Positions 35,176 through 41,814 of a stretch of DNA of 41,814 nucleotides are shown here, piece after piece (the stretch's first letter is position 1; every line of letters starts with the position of its first letter). The position numbers were made by a program, and so were the translations under genes. The stretch covers positions 1 to 41,814 of the forward strand of contig PTKO01000008.1 of the NCBI GenBank assembly GCA_002937775.1, in the 5' to 3' direction. This DNA is from Alphaproteobacteria bacterium MarineAlpha6_Bin4 (GTDB taxonomy: Bacteria; Pseudomonadota; Alphaproteobacteria; GCA-002720895). The notes beneath the pieces are model-generated. The model did no database searches. It saw only the letters and a list, made by a program, of their open reading frames with translations, and had not been told where the DNA came from.

Positions 35176-37046
35176 TTTCTCTTTTTTCTGTTAATAAATC
35201 TAAGAATATTTATTACTGCTGCAGGAGTAACTCCTGATATTCTAGTAATTTCTCCCAAATTCCTTGGTTTAACATAATTTAATTTTTCTAAAACTTCTTT
35301 TGTTAGATTTGGGATTTTTTTATAATTTAAATTTTTAGGTATTTTTAACTCCTCATCTTTTTTTAGATCTTTTATATCTTGTAATTGTCTTTCAACATAA
35401 CCCCTGTAAACTGACCTTGTTTCTAATTCGTCAAAAATATCATTAGGTATTTTTTTTATTTCAGGCCATATATTTTCTAATTCTTTTCTATTTATATCTT
35501 TGAACACTAAAAGATCAAATATATTTCTCTTTTTACCATCTAAATTGATTTTAATACCATATTTAAGCAAATTATTTGGTGTAAAAGTGTTTTTTTTGTA
35601 TTTTATGTCAATTTTTTCTAACAAAGCTTGCTTTTTATTGAACTTTTCCTTCCGATCTTTATTTATACAGCCTATTTTTATTCCTTTAGGCGTCAATCTT
35701 AAATCTGCATTATCAGAACGAAGTAAAAGTCTATATTCAGCTCTACTTGTAAACATTCTATAAGGTTCAGTAACGCCTTTGTTTACTAAGTCATCTATTA
35801 AAACTCCTATGTACGCTTCTGATCTTGATAAAACAAATTCCGTTCCTTTTTTTACTTTTAATGCTGCATTTATACCGGCAATAATTCCTTGAGCTGCAGC
35901 TTCTTCATAACCAGTTGTTCCATTAATTTGTCCAGCTAGATATAAGTTATTGATTTTATTAGTTTCTAAAGTATTAGATAATTGTAAAGGATCTACATAA
36001 TCATATTCAATTGCATATCCATATTGAGTAATTTTTGCATCTTCTAAACCTATTATTGATCTAATGAAATTTTCTTGTATTTTTTTTGGTAAAGAAGTCG
36101 AAACGCCATTAGGATAAATTACATTAGAATTAAGACCTTCAGGTTCTAAAAAAATATGATGCTGATTTTTATCTTTAAATTTAACAATTTTATCTTCAAT
36201 AGATGGGCAATATCTAGGGCCAATACTTTTTATATTACCTGAATAAATAGCTGATTTTGCTATATTTTTTTCTATTATTTTGTGTGTCTTTTTGTTTGTA
36301 TACGTAATATAACAAGGAATTTGTTTTACTTTTATAGATTTATTCATAAAAGAAAATGGAATGATTTTTTTATCACTATCCTGTTTCTTTAGATTTTTAT
36401 AATTTATTGAATTTTGATCTATTCTTGGTGGTGTACCAGTTTTCATTCTTCCTAATTTAAAATTATATTTTTTAAATGTCTTAGAAAGACCATAAGTTGC
36501 TTTTTCACCTACTCTTCCTGCAGGTATTGTTTCATTTCCAATATGTATAATACCATTTAAAAAAGTTCCAGTGGTTAAAACAATTGTTTCACATGGAACA
36601 ATTTTTTTTTTAGATAAAATTACTCCACAAATACTGTTATTTTTAATATCTAAATCTATAACCTCATCTTCTATTATTTTTAGGTTTTTTTCTTTTGATA
36701 AGATATTTTTAATGGCCTTCTTATACAAAATTCTATCAGCCTGAGCTCGTAAACCACGAACTGCGGGTCCTTTTGATGCATTTAACATTCTAAATTGAAT
36801 ACCGGACTCGTCAATTGCCCTAGCAATTATTCCGTCTAAAGCATCTATTTCTCTTACCAAATGACCTTTTCCTAAGCCTCCAATAGATGGGTTACAAGAC
36901 ATTTCTCCAATTTTATTTTTGTTATTTGTTATAAGAAGAGTTTTGCATCCTATTCTAGATGCGGCTGCAGCAGCTTCGCATCCTGCATGGCCTCCTCCAA
37001 CAACTATAACTTTATTTGTTCCACGTGAAACATTGTTTTTTCTCAT
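35163..37046 (-). CDS. mnmG: tRNA uridine-5-carboxymethylaminomethyl modification enzyme MnmG (GidA)
   Basis: A 627-residue FAD protein that, with MnmE, installs cmnm5U at tRNA wobble positions. The FAD motif GGGHAGCEAA is near residue 18. GEMSCNPSIGGLGKGHLVREIDALDG, RAQADRILYK, LTTGTFLNG and GRVGEKA follow, then the second conserved block YCPSIEDKIVKF near 275 and the C-terminal EITRISGVTPAAVINILRF. The start at ATG 37046 fits the family length and gives an ATGA overlap with the upstream gene; an upstream in-frame start at 37109 would add 21 unlikely residues. The 5' codons contain a parS-like site (37017-37032) that encodes VSRGT. Confidence 0.97.
   Translation of the reverse strand: MRKNNVSRGTNKVIVVGGGHAGCEAAAAASRIGCKTLLITNNKNKIGEMSCNPSIGGLGKGHLVREIDALDGIIARAIDESGIQFRMLNASKGPAVRGLRAQADRILYKKAIKNILSKEKNLKIIEDEVIDLDIKNNSICGVILSKKKIVPCETIVLTTGTFLNGIIHIGNETIPAGRVGEKATYGLSKTFKKYNFKLGRMKTGTPPRIDQNSINYKNLKKQDSDKKIIPFSFMNKSIKVKQIPCYITYTNKKTHKIIEKNIAKSAIYSGNIKSIGPRYCPSIEDKIVKFKDKNQHHIFLEPEGLNSNVIYPNGVSTSLPKKIQENFIRSIIGLEDAKITQYGYAIEYDYVDPLQLSNTLETNKINNLYLAGQINGTTGYEEAAAQGIIAGINAALKVKKGTEFVLSRSEAYIGVLIDDLVNKGVTEPYRMFTSRAEYRLLLRSDNADLRLTPKGIKIGCINKDRKEKFNKKQALLEKIDIKYKKNTFTPNNLLKYGIKINLDGKKRNIFDLLVFKDINRKELENIWPEIKKIPNDIFDELETRSVYRGYVERQLQDIKDLKKDEELKIPKNLNYKKIPNLTKEVLEKLNYVKPRNLGEITRISGVTPAAVINILRFINRKKRKWAV
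37017..37032. promoter_or_regulatory. parS-like ParB-binding site inside mnmG
   Basis: TGTTCCACGTGAAACA matches the universal parS consensus TGTTTCACGTGAAACA at 15 of 16 positions and keeps the central CACGTG. It lies inside the first codons of mnmG, 3.3 kb from parB. parS sites cluster near the replication origin and can be embedded in coding sequences of this region, so this is a strong candidate. I saw no second copy in the window. Confidence 0.85.
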
Positions 37047-37438
37047 TCTTTGACTCTTTTTAATATTGAACACCCAACAGCAGCTCCTTCGTAAGCTTCC
37101 GTATAACAAACTTCTATAGTATTAAAATTTACAACTTTTCCATGAATATATCCTTTACTTTCTGGTGAAACCCAATAAAAATCTTTATTATTTAAGCGAA
37201 TCGTACCTAAAAAATTTCTTTCTCCATCAGCATATTTAAAATAACCTTTAAATATTCTTTCATTTTGCTCTAAAATTGTTATTTTTTTCTCCCAGGTCCT
37301 ATGGCCTTTTTCGGTTGAGTAGCTTTTATTTATACCCTTCCAGGTACCAATTAAGTTAAAAATATATTCAGATTTTACTTGATGATTAGAAATAATTATA
37401 AATAAAAAAAAAACTGAACAAATTAGTGTTTTTTTCAT
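37043..37438 (-). CDS. Secreted protein of unknown family in the mnmE-mnmG operon
   Basis: A 131-residue protein with a signal peptide (residues 1-23, ending VKSEY). The mature part is about 108 residues of probable beta structure: IGTWKGINKSYSTEKGHRTW, FKGYFKYADGERNFLGTIR, YWVSPESKGYIHG and CYTEAYEGAAVGCSILKR. Two Cys (about residues 112 and 123) could form a disulfide in the periplasm. I do not recognise the family; a small lipocalin- or avidin-like barrel is possible. Its stop overlaps the mnmG ATG (ATGA) and mnmE ends 4 bases upstream of its start codon, so a secreted protein is translated between two tRNA-modification enzymes, which is unusual. Confidence 0.7.
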   Translation of the reverse strand: MKKTLICSVFFLFIIISNHQVKSEYIFNLIGTWKGINKSYSTEKGHRTWEKKITILEQNERIFKGYFKYADGERNFLGTIRLNNKDFYWVSPESKGYIHGKVVNFNTIEVCYTEAYEGAAVGCSILKRVKE

Positions 37439-37442
37439 GATT

Positions 37443-38825
37443 TTATTTACCTATACAAAAGTCCTTAAAAACTATATCTAGCAACTTTTCGACATCATAT
37501 TTACCAGTGATATTTCCCAAACTATTTAAAGACAATCTAATGTCTTCTGCATTTAATTCTGGGTCCTTATCATTATTTACTTTCTTTAAAAAATTAAAAC
37601 ATTTTTTTAGCGCAGTTCTATGTCTGGTTCTGGTCAAAACAGGATCCCCAAAAAAAACATCCTTATACTTATGTTTAATATATATTTCTAAATCATTTAA
37701 TAAAGTATTTATACCATTTCCTTTTTTTGCCGAAACAAATGATATTTTTTTTAATCCTTTTTCATTTAACTCTTTGATTACACTATATAATTTTTTCTTA
37801 TTTATAAGATCTATTTTGTTTAATACTAATAATGTTTTATTACAAACTAATCTTAAAATATGTTTAGTTAAGTTTTTAGTTACATCAATCACCAATAATT
37901 TTACATGACAATTTTTAATTACTTTTTTAGCTTTATTTATTCCCTGCTTTTCAATGTTATTTCTAACGCTCATTTTTAAACCAGCAGTGTCTGAAAAAAT
38001 GACTGGTATATTTGATAAATTAACTTTTGATACAATTACATCTCTAGTTGTTCCAGAAGTTTTAGATACAATTGCTATATCCTTCTTCACTATTTGATTA
38101 ATTAATGAAGATTTTCCCACATTAGTATTTCCAACAATAGCAACTTCAACTCCATTTCTAATAACATCCCCGCTTTTGTTTTCTGACAAAAAAAATTCAA
38201 TTTCTTTAATTAAATCAGTAATTTGACTAAGGACTCTTCTCTCAATATTTTCTGGAACCTCATCTTCCGGAAAATCTATTTGTCCTTCGTAGTGTGCCAA
38301 TAATTTTAAAAGCCTGCCATTCCAAACTTTAATAACAGTACTTAAATTTCCATTTACTTGCTGTAATGCTAAATTCTTTTGAAATTTAGTCTCAGCATTA
38401 ATTAAGTCCATTACACCCTCAGCCTCAAGAAAATCCATTTTATTATTTGTAAATGCTCGCTTTGTAAACTCACCTGGTTTTGCTTCCCTTACACCATCAA
38501 TTAATAAAAGATTTTCAATCAAGTGATCTAAAACTGAATTTCCACCATGTATATTTATTTCTAATATATTTTCTCCCGTATATGTGTTTGGCGAAGAAAA
38601 CCAAACAACCATTGCTTTATCTATAATTGATGAATTTTTTATATCATATAAGTTTACTAATTTACAAAACCTTGCTTTTGGTAATTTTCTATTTGTTAAA
38701 ATTTTAAATATTTTTTTTGTTTTTGTGCCAGAAATCCTAATAGTTTTAATTGCAGACAATCCAGAGCTACTTGCAGAAGCAAAAATTGTATCTATATTTA
38801 TTTTATAATTTATTCTTTTATCCAT
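37443..38825 (-). CDS. mnmE: tRNA modification GTPase MnmE (TrmE)
   Basis: A 460-residue GTPase that works with MnmG on wobble uridines. The N-terminal formyl-THF-binding domain covers residues 1-120 (FASASSSGLSAIKTIRISG and the PGEFTKRAFTNNKMD block). The central helical part follows. The G domain begins with VGNTNVGKSSLIN near 230, with the K-loop region SGTTRDVI, the G3 SDTAGL and LNKIDLI. The C-terminal end is the invariant CIGK, with the catalytic-associated Cys457. Length and domains are standard. It leads the leftward operon and is divergent from the YyaL-like gene across 37 bases. Confidence 0.97.
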   Translation of the reverse strand: MDKRINYKINIDTIFASASSSGLSAIKTIRISGTKTKKIFKILTNRKLPKARFCKLVNLYDIKNSSIIDKAMVVWFSSPNTYTGENILEINIHGGNSVLDHLIENLLLIDGVREAKPGEFTKRAFTNNKMDFLEAEGVMDLINAETKFQKNLALQQVNGNLSTVIKVWNGRLLKLLAHYEGQIDFPEDEVPENIERRVLSQITDLIKEIEFFLSENKSGDVIRNGVEVAIVGNTNVGKSSLINQIVKKDIAIVSKTSGTTRDVIVSKVNLSNIPVIFSDTAGLKMSVRNNIEKQGINKAKKVIKNCHVKLLVIDVTKNLTKHILRLVCNKTLLVLNKIDLINKKKLYSVIKELNEKGLKKISFVSAKKGNGINTLLNDLEIYIKHKYKDVFFGDPVLTRTRHRTALKKCFNFLKKVNNDKDPELNAEDIRLSLNSLGNITGKYDVEKLLDIVFKDFCIGK

Positions 38826-38862
38826 TTACTTTTGTTTTACTATCATATTTGGATTTATCAAG

Positions 38863-40875
38863 TTGAACAAATTAGAAAAAGAAACTAGCCCCTATTTACT
38901 GGAACATAAAAAAAATCCTGTTGATTGGTATGCTTGGAACAGTAATTCTTTAAAAAAAGCAAAAAAAGAAGGAAAGCCAATTCTATTATCTATTGGATAT
39001 TCGGCTTGTCATTGGTGTCATGTAATGGCAAGAGAGTCATTTGAAAACAAGGAAATTGCGACACTAATGAATAAATATTTCGTTAATATAAAAGTTGATA
39101 GAGAAGAAAGACCAGATTTAGACGCGATCTATCAAAATGCTCTTCAAGTATTTGGTGAACAAGGCGGTTGGCCTTTAACAATGTTTTTAACTCCTAACTT
39201 AGAACCATTTTGGGGAGGCACTTATTTTCCACCTAAAGAAAAATTTGGGAGGCCTGCATTTCCTACTGTTTTAAAAACAATTAATAATGTTTTTAACAAT
39301 GAAAAAAATAAAATTCAAAAAAGTATAAATTTGATAAAAAAAGGAATAACTGAGAGTACATCAAATATTTCAGGAGCTATTAATAAAAATTTATTTGATC
39401 AAGTTTCATTATCATTAATTAACCTAATTGACAAAACTAATGGAGGTATAAAAGGTGCTCCAAAATTCCCTAATGTTCCAATTTTTGAAAATATTTTGAG
39501 ATTTTCTATTGAAAAAGACAAACACTCAAAAAATAATTTGATGATAAATTCTGGGATATATCAGACTTTGGAAAAGATGTGCAATGGTGGAATTTATGAT
39601 CATGTAGGAGGGGGTTTTTCAAGATATTCAACAGATGAAAAATGGCTTGTGCCGCATTTTGAAAAAATGTTGTATGACAATGCCCAACTAATAGAACTTT
39701 TGATTTATGGTTACCAAATTTTTAGGGAACCAACTTTCAAAAATAGAATTTTTGAAACTATTAATTGGGTTTTAAGAGAAATGAAAACTAAAGATGGTGG
39801 CCTTGCAAGTGCTATTGATGCTGATAGTGAAGGTGAAGAAGGAAAATATTATGTTTGGGAAAAAAAAGAAATAGATACTATTTTAGGAAATTCATCAGAA
39901 TTGTTTTGCAAAACATATAATATTAAAAAGGAGGGAAATTGGGAAAGTAAAAATATATTACACTTGGAAAATAAAAGAAATATAAAAGAAATAGAAACTG
40001 ATAAAAAATTACTAAACATTCTTTTTGAAATAAGAAAAAAAAGAATTCCTCCTAATTTAGATGATAAAATTTTAGTAGATTCCAACACATTAATGATAAA
40101 TGCTTTAACTAATGCTGGATGGGTTTTTAATCAAAAAAAATGGATAAATGAAGCAGAAAATATTTATTCTTTTCTAGAAAAAAATCTTTTCAAAAATTGT
40201 GAATTATATCATTGCTGGAAAAATTTTAAGGTAAAAACATTTGCTACTTTAGATGATTTTGCAAACTTATTAAGATCTTCTATTACATTATTTGAAAAAA
40301 CGGGGAAAAAAAAATATTTAAACAATTCTATAAATTTTTCAAAAAAAATTTTAAATGACTTTAAAGATAAAAAAAATGGAAGTTTTTATATAAATTCAAA
40401 TAAAACAACTGATATTTTTACAAAATTAAAATCTATTTATGATAATGCAACACCATCTGGAATTAGTATTCTTATACAATCTTTAAGCAAATTATTTTAT
40501 TTAACTGGTAATGAAAATTTTTATAACGAAGCAGAATCTGCATTAGAATCTGTTCATGGTAATATAGAAAAAAATTTTTTTAGTTCTGCTTCTTTGCTTA
40601 ATTCTTATGATATATTAAATAATGGAATTCTTATAATTTTCATTAGATCAGAGAAAAATGATTTTCTTTTAAATAAAATAAAAAAAATATGTTTACCTAA
40701 TATGATCTATCAAGAAATAACAGATTTAAAAGAGTTAGATAAAACCCACCCGGCGTTTGGTAAAAAAATTAAAGAAAATAAAAATACTATTTTTATTTGT
40801 AAAAACCAAAGTTGTTCATTACCAATTACCACTTTTGATGAGTTCGCTAAAATAATAAATAATAAAAATGGATAA
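38863..40875 (+). CDS. YyaL/DUF255 thioredoxin-domain protein
   Basis: A 670-residue cytosolic protein of the YyaL/spermatogenesis-associated-protein-20 family. The N-terminal DUF255 thioredoxin-like domain has SPYLLEHKKNPVDWYAW, the CHWCH motif (Cys49-Cys52), VDREERPDLDAIY and GGWPLTMFLTPNLEPFWGGTYFPP. The rest is an (alpha/alpha)6-like region with YDHVGGGFSRYSTDEKWLVPHFEKMLYDNA and ASAIDADSEGEEG, similar to N-acylglucosamine epimerase folds. The function is poorly known, perhaps redox or carbohydrate linked. The TTG start is the only one preserving the conserved N-terminus. The stop overlaps the next gene by 8 bases. Confidence 0.9.
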   Translation: MNKLEKETSPYLLEHKKNPVDWYAWNSNSLKKAKKEGKPILLSIGYSACHWCHVMARESFENKEIATLMNKYFVNIKVDREERPDLDAIYQNALQVFGEQGGWPLTMFLTPNLEPFWGGTYFPPKEKFGRPAFPTVLKTINNVFNNEKNKIQKSINLIKKGITESTSNISGAINKNLFDQVSLSLINLIDKTNGGIKGAPKFPNVPIFENILRFSIEKDKHSKNNLMINSGIYQTLEKMCNGGIYDHVGGGFSRYSTDEKWLVPHFEKMLYDNAQLIELLIYGYQIFREPTFKNRIFETINWVLREMKTKDGGLASAIDADSEGEEGKYYVWEKKEIDTILGNSSELFCKTYNIKKEGNWESKNILHLENKRNIKEIETDKKLLNILFEIRKKRIPPNLDDKILVDSNTLMINALTNAGWVFNQKKWINEAENIYSFLEKNLFKNCELYHCWKNFKVKTFATLDDFANLLRSSITLFEKTGKKKYLNNSINFSKKILNDFKDKKNGSFYINSNKTTDIFTKLKSIYDNATPSGISILIQSLSKLFYLTGNENFYNEAESALESVHGNIEKNFFSSASLLNSYDILNNGILIIFIRSEKNDFLLNKIKKICLPNMIYQEITDLKELDKTHPAFGKKIKENKNTIFICKNQSCSLPITTFDEFAKIINNKNG

Positions 40876-41344
40876 TATATCTAGAGATATATTACAAAAA
40901 ACAATGCGTTTTTTAACTTTAAAGGGTTACAAAGTATTAAGTGAGTTCGCTTTACCTAATAAAAAAAGAGTTGATATCATAGCTTTAAGTGAAAAAAAAA
41001 AAATAATCATAGTAGAAGTTAAATCTAATAAAAAAGATATTAAAACCGATAAGAAATGGAAAAATTATTTAAAATATTGCAATTATTTTTATTTTTCATG
41101 TAATGATAATTTAAAAGATCTAAATTTTTCTGAAAATGTAGGAATTATAAAAAACAATTCAAAAGGAACTAAAATTGTAAAAAGTCCTAAATATAAAAAA
41201 TTATCAAAAAATACTAAAGATCTTTTAATATTCAAAATTGCACTTTCAGCTTCTTCTAAGTTTCACAGGTTGGTAGACCCTGAATTTAAAAAACAAAAAA
41301 ATAATTCGATATACATTTATAAAAAAATAAATAGTAAAAACTGA
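40868..41344 (+). CDS. MmcB-like DNA repair protein (PD-(D/E)XK nuclease-like)
   Basis: A 158-residue protein resembling the alphaproteobacterial MmcB family, linked in Caulobacter to DNA repair. The nuclease-like core reads EFALPNKKRVDIIALSEKKKIIIVEVKSNKKD, with the Asp and the Glu-x-Lys of a PD-(D/E)XK site. WKNYLKYCNYFYF and VGIIKNNS follow, and LSASSKFHRLVDPEF near the end is like the MmcB tail. Its start lies inside the end of the YyaL-like gene (ATGGATAA), so the two are translationally coupled. Catalysis has not been tested, to my knowledge. Confidence 0.75.
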   Translation: MDNISRDILQKTMRFLTLKGYKVLSEFALPNKKRVDIIALSEKKKIIIVEVKSNKKDIKTDKKWKNYLKYCNYFYFSCNDNLKDLNFSENVGIIKNNSKGTKIVKSPKYKKLSKNTKDLLIFKIALSASSKFHRLVDPEFKKQKNNSIYIYKKINSKN

Positions 41345-41403
41345 CGTTTTAAATTATAATAAAATTACCTTTTTGACATGCATAATTTAATTGTGGGGGA
41401 TCT

Positions 41404-41793
41404 ATGAAGGGAACTGTTAAGTGGTATAATGCTCGTAAAGGGTATGGCTTTATAACACCGGAAGATAATAGCGAGGATATTTTTGTTCACGCAACATCAT
41501 TAAAAAATAGTGGTTTAAAAAAGTTATACACAGGGTCTGAAGTTTCTTTTGAAGTTGATCAAGACGATAAAGGAAAAAGAGCTAAATCAATTAAAGTTAC
41601 AAAAGAAGTAAAACCGGAGGTTGAAGAAAAACCTAGGGACAAAGTAGAAAAAAAAGAGCCTAAAAAAGAAGAAAAAAAAGAAGCTAAAAAAGAGCCAAAA
41701 AAAGAGCCTAAAAAAGAAGCTAAAAAAGAACCAAAAAAAGACGCTAAAAAAGAACCAAAAAAAGACGCTAAAAAAGGAAGTAGCAAAAAATAA
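41404..41793 (+). CDS. Cold-shock-domain protein with Lys/Glu/Pro/Ala repeat tail
   Basis: A 129-residue protein. Residues 1-66 are a complete cold-shock domain with RNP1 KGYGFI and RNP2 DIFVHA, binding single-stranded RNA or DNA. Residues 70-129 are a lysine-rich low-complexity tail: about ten tandem tetrapeptides (E/D)(P/A/E)KK, then GSSKK. Typical CspA proteins stop near 70 residues. The tail resembles those of histone H1-like proteins or mycobacterial HU and may add nonspecific nucleic-acid binding. A GGGGGA ribosome binding site precedes the ATG. Confidence 0.9.
   Translation: MKGTVKWYNARKGYGFITPEDNSEDIFVHATSLKNSGLKKLYTGSEVSFEVDQDDKGKRAKSIKVTKEVKPEVEEKPRDKVEKKEPKKEEKKEAKKEPKKEPKKEAKKEPKKDAKKEPKKDAKKGSSKK
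41656..41775 (+). repeat. Tandem 12-bp repeat encoding the lysine-rich tail
   Basis: Ten imperfect 12-bp units of the form GAN-NCN-AAA-AAA, each encoding E/D, P/A/E, K, K. Two larger units of alternating EPKK-DAKK appear at the end, so the array may have grown by duplication of 24-bp blocks. The A-runs of 7-8 bases make copy number prone to slippage and to sequencing or assembly error. Confidence 0.85.
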
Positions 41794-41814
41794 AAAAATT
41801 AGCATTATTAATTA

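Noticed and set aside
37047-37109. N-terminal extension of MnmG by 21 residues
   Set aside because: It would overlap the upstream secreted-protein gene in another frame and is not typical of MnmG; the ATGA overlap start at 37046 fits better.
41373-41403. TTGACA as the -35 of the cold-shock gene
   Set aside because: No acceptable -10 lies at 15-19 bases; the spacing falls on the G-rich ribosome binding site.
41559-41805. Two minus-strand frames rich in Phe, Leu and Ser opposite the lysine-rich tail
   Set aside because: They are mirror images of the 12-bp repeat array in the cold-shock gene and have no independent support.

Overview
The window is a dense, very AT-rich stretch of an alphaproteobacterial chromosome. 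Gene order (mnmE-mnmG-rsmG-parA-parB facing holA; leuS-lptE; a UPF0434 protein, a UbiH-family hydroxylase, amtB, glnK, ftsK, lolA), tiny intergenic gaps and lysine/asparagine/isoleucine-rich proteins point to a streamlined free-living marine lineage of the SAR11/Pelagibacterales type or a similar AT-rich group. Two things differ from the well-studied Ca. Pelagibacter ubique: a PII gene (glnK) lies beside amtB, and both ammonium transporter genes carry sigma-54-type promoters. No phage, IS element, CRISPR array or rRNA is visible. No gene-free stretch exceeds 300 bases.

Layout. 1-6777 (+): rpe, a heparinase II/III-like protein, an MraY/WecA-type sugar-phosphate transferase, a FlaA1/CapD-type sugar dehydratase/epimerase and purH, i.e. 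central metabolism with a surface-polysaccharide insert. 6781-8278 (-): a periplasmic beta-propeller protein and an SRPBCC protein. 8381-12285: a small methyltransferase-like protein, a TPR/2-oxoglutarate-oxygenase fusion, ogt, a DUF2061 protein, an MntR-like regulator and a tautomerase. 12354-13872: the first ammonium transporter, with a sigma-54 promoter, a structured leader and an intrinsic terminator. 13959-18047: a hydrolase, tRNA-Gly(GCC), a UPF0434 protein, a UbiH-family hydroxylase, then the second ammonium transporter (own sigma-54 promoter) and glnK. 18144-22280: ftsK, lolA, a degenerate response regulator and a YkuD-type L,D-transpeptidase.

22284-32849 holds leuS-lptE with a DUF3576 lipoprotein and a ThiE/TenI-like protein, yggS, a metal-uptake island (His/Met-rich outer-membrane barrel, DUF2946-like protein, two Fur boxes, FecA-like TonB receptor, barrel-like protein) and holA. 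32854-38825 (-) is the parB-parA-rsmG-mnmG-mnmE cluster, interrupted by one secreted protein of unknown family and carrying a near-perfect parS site inside the start of mnmG, so the window probably lies near the replication origin. 38863-41793 (+) holds a YyaL/DUF255 protein, an MmcB-like protein and a cold-shock protein with a long lysine-rich repeat tail.

The most interesting signals are non-coding: (i) a GC-rich candidate H-type pseudoknot between the Fur boxes and the start codon of the TonB receptor; (ii) a roughly 144-nt amtB leader with two interleaved inverted repeats and a strong hairpin just before the ribosome binding site; (iii) the parS site in mnmG; (iv) a gene order in which reversing one segment would exactly rebuild the usual leuS-lptE-holA operon.
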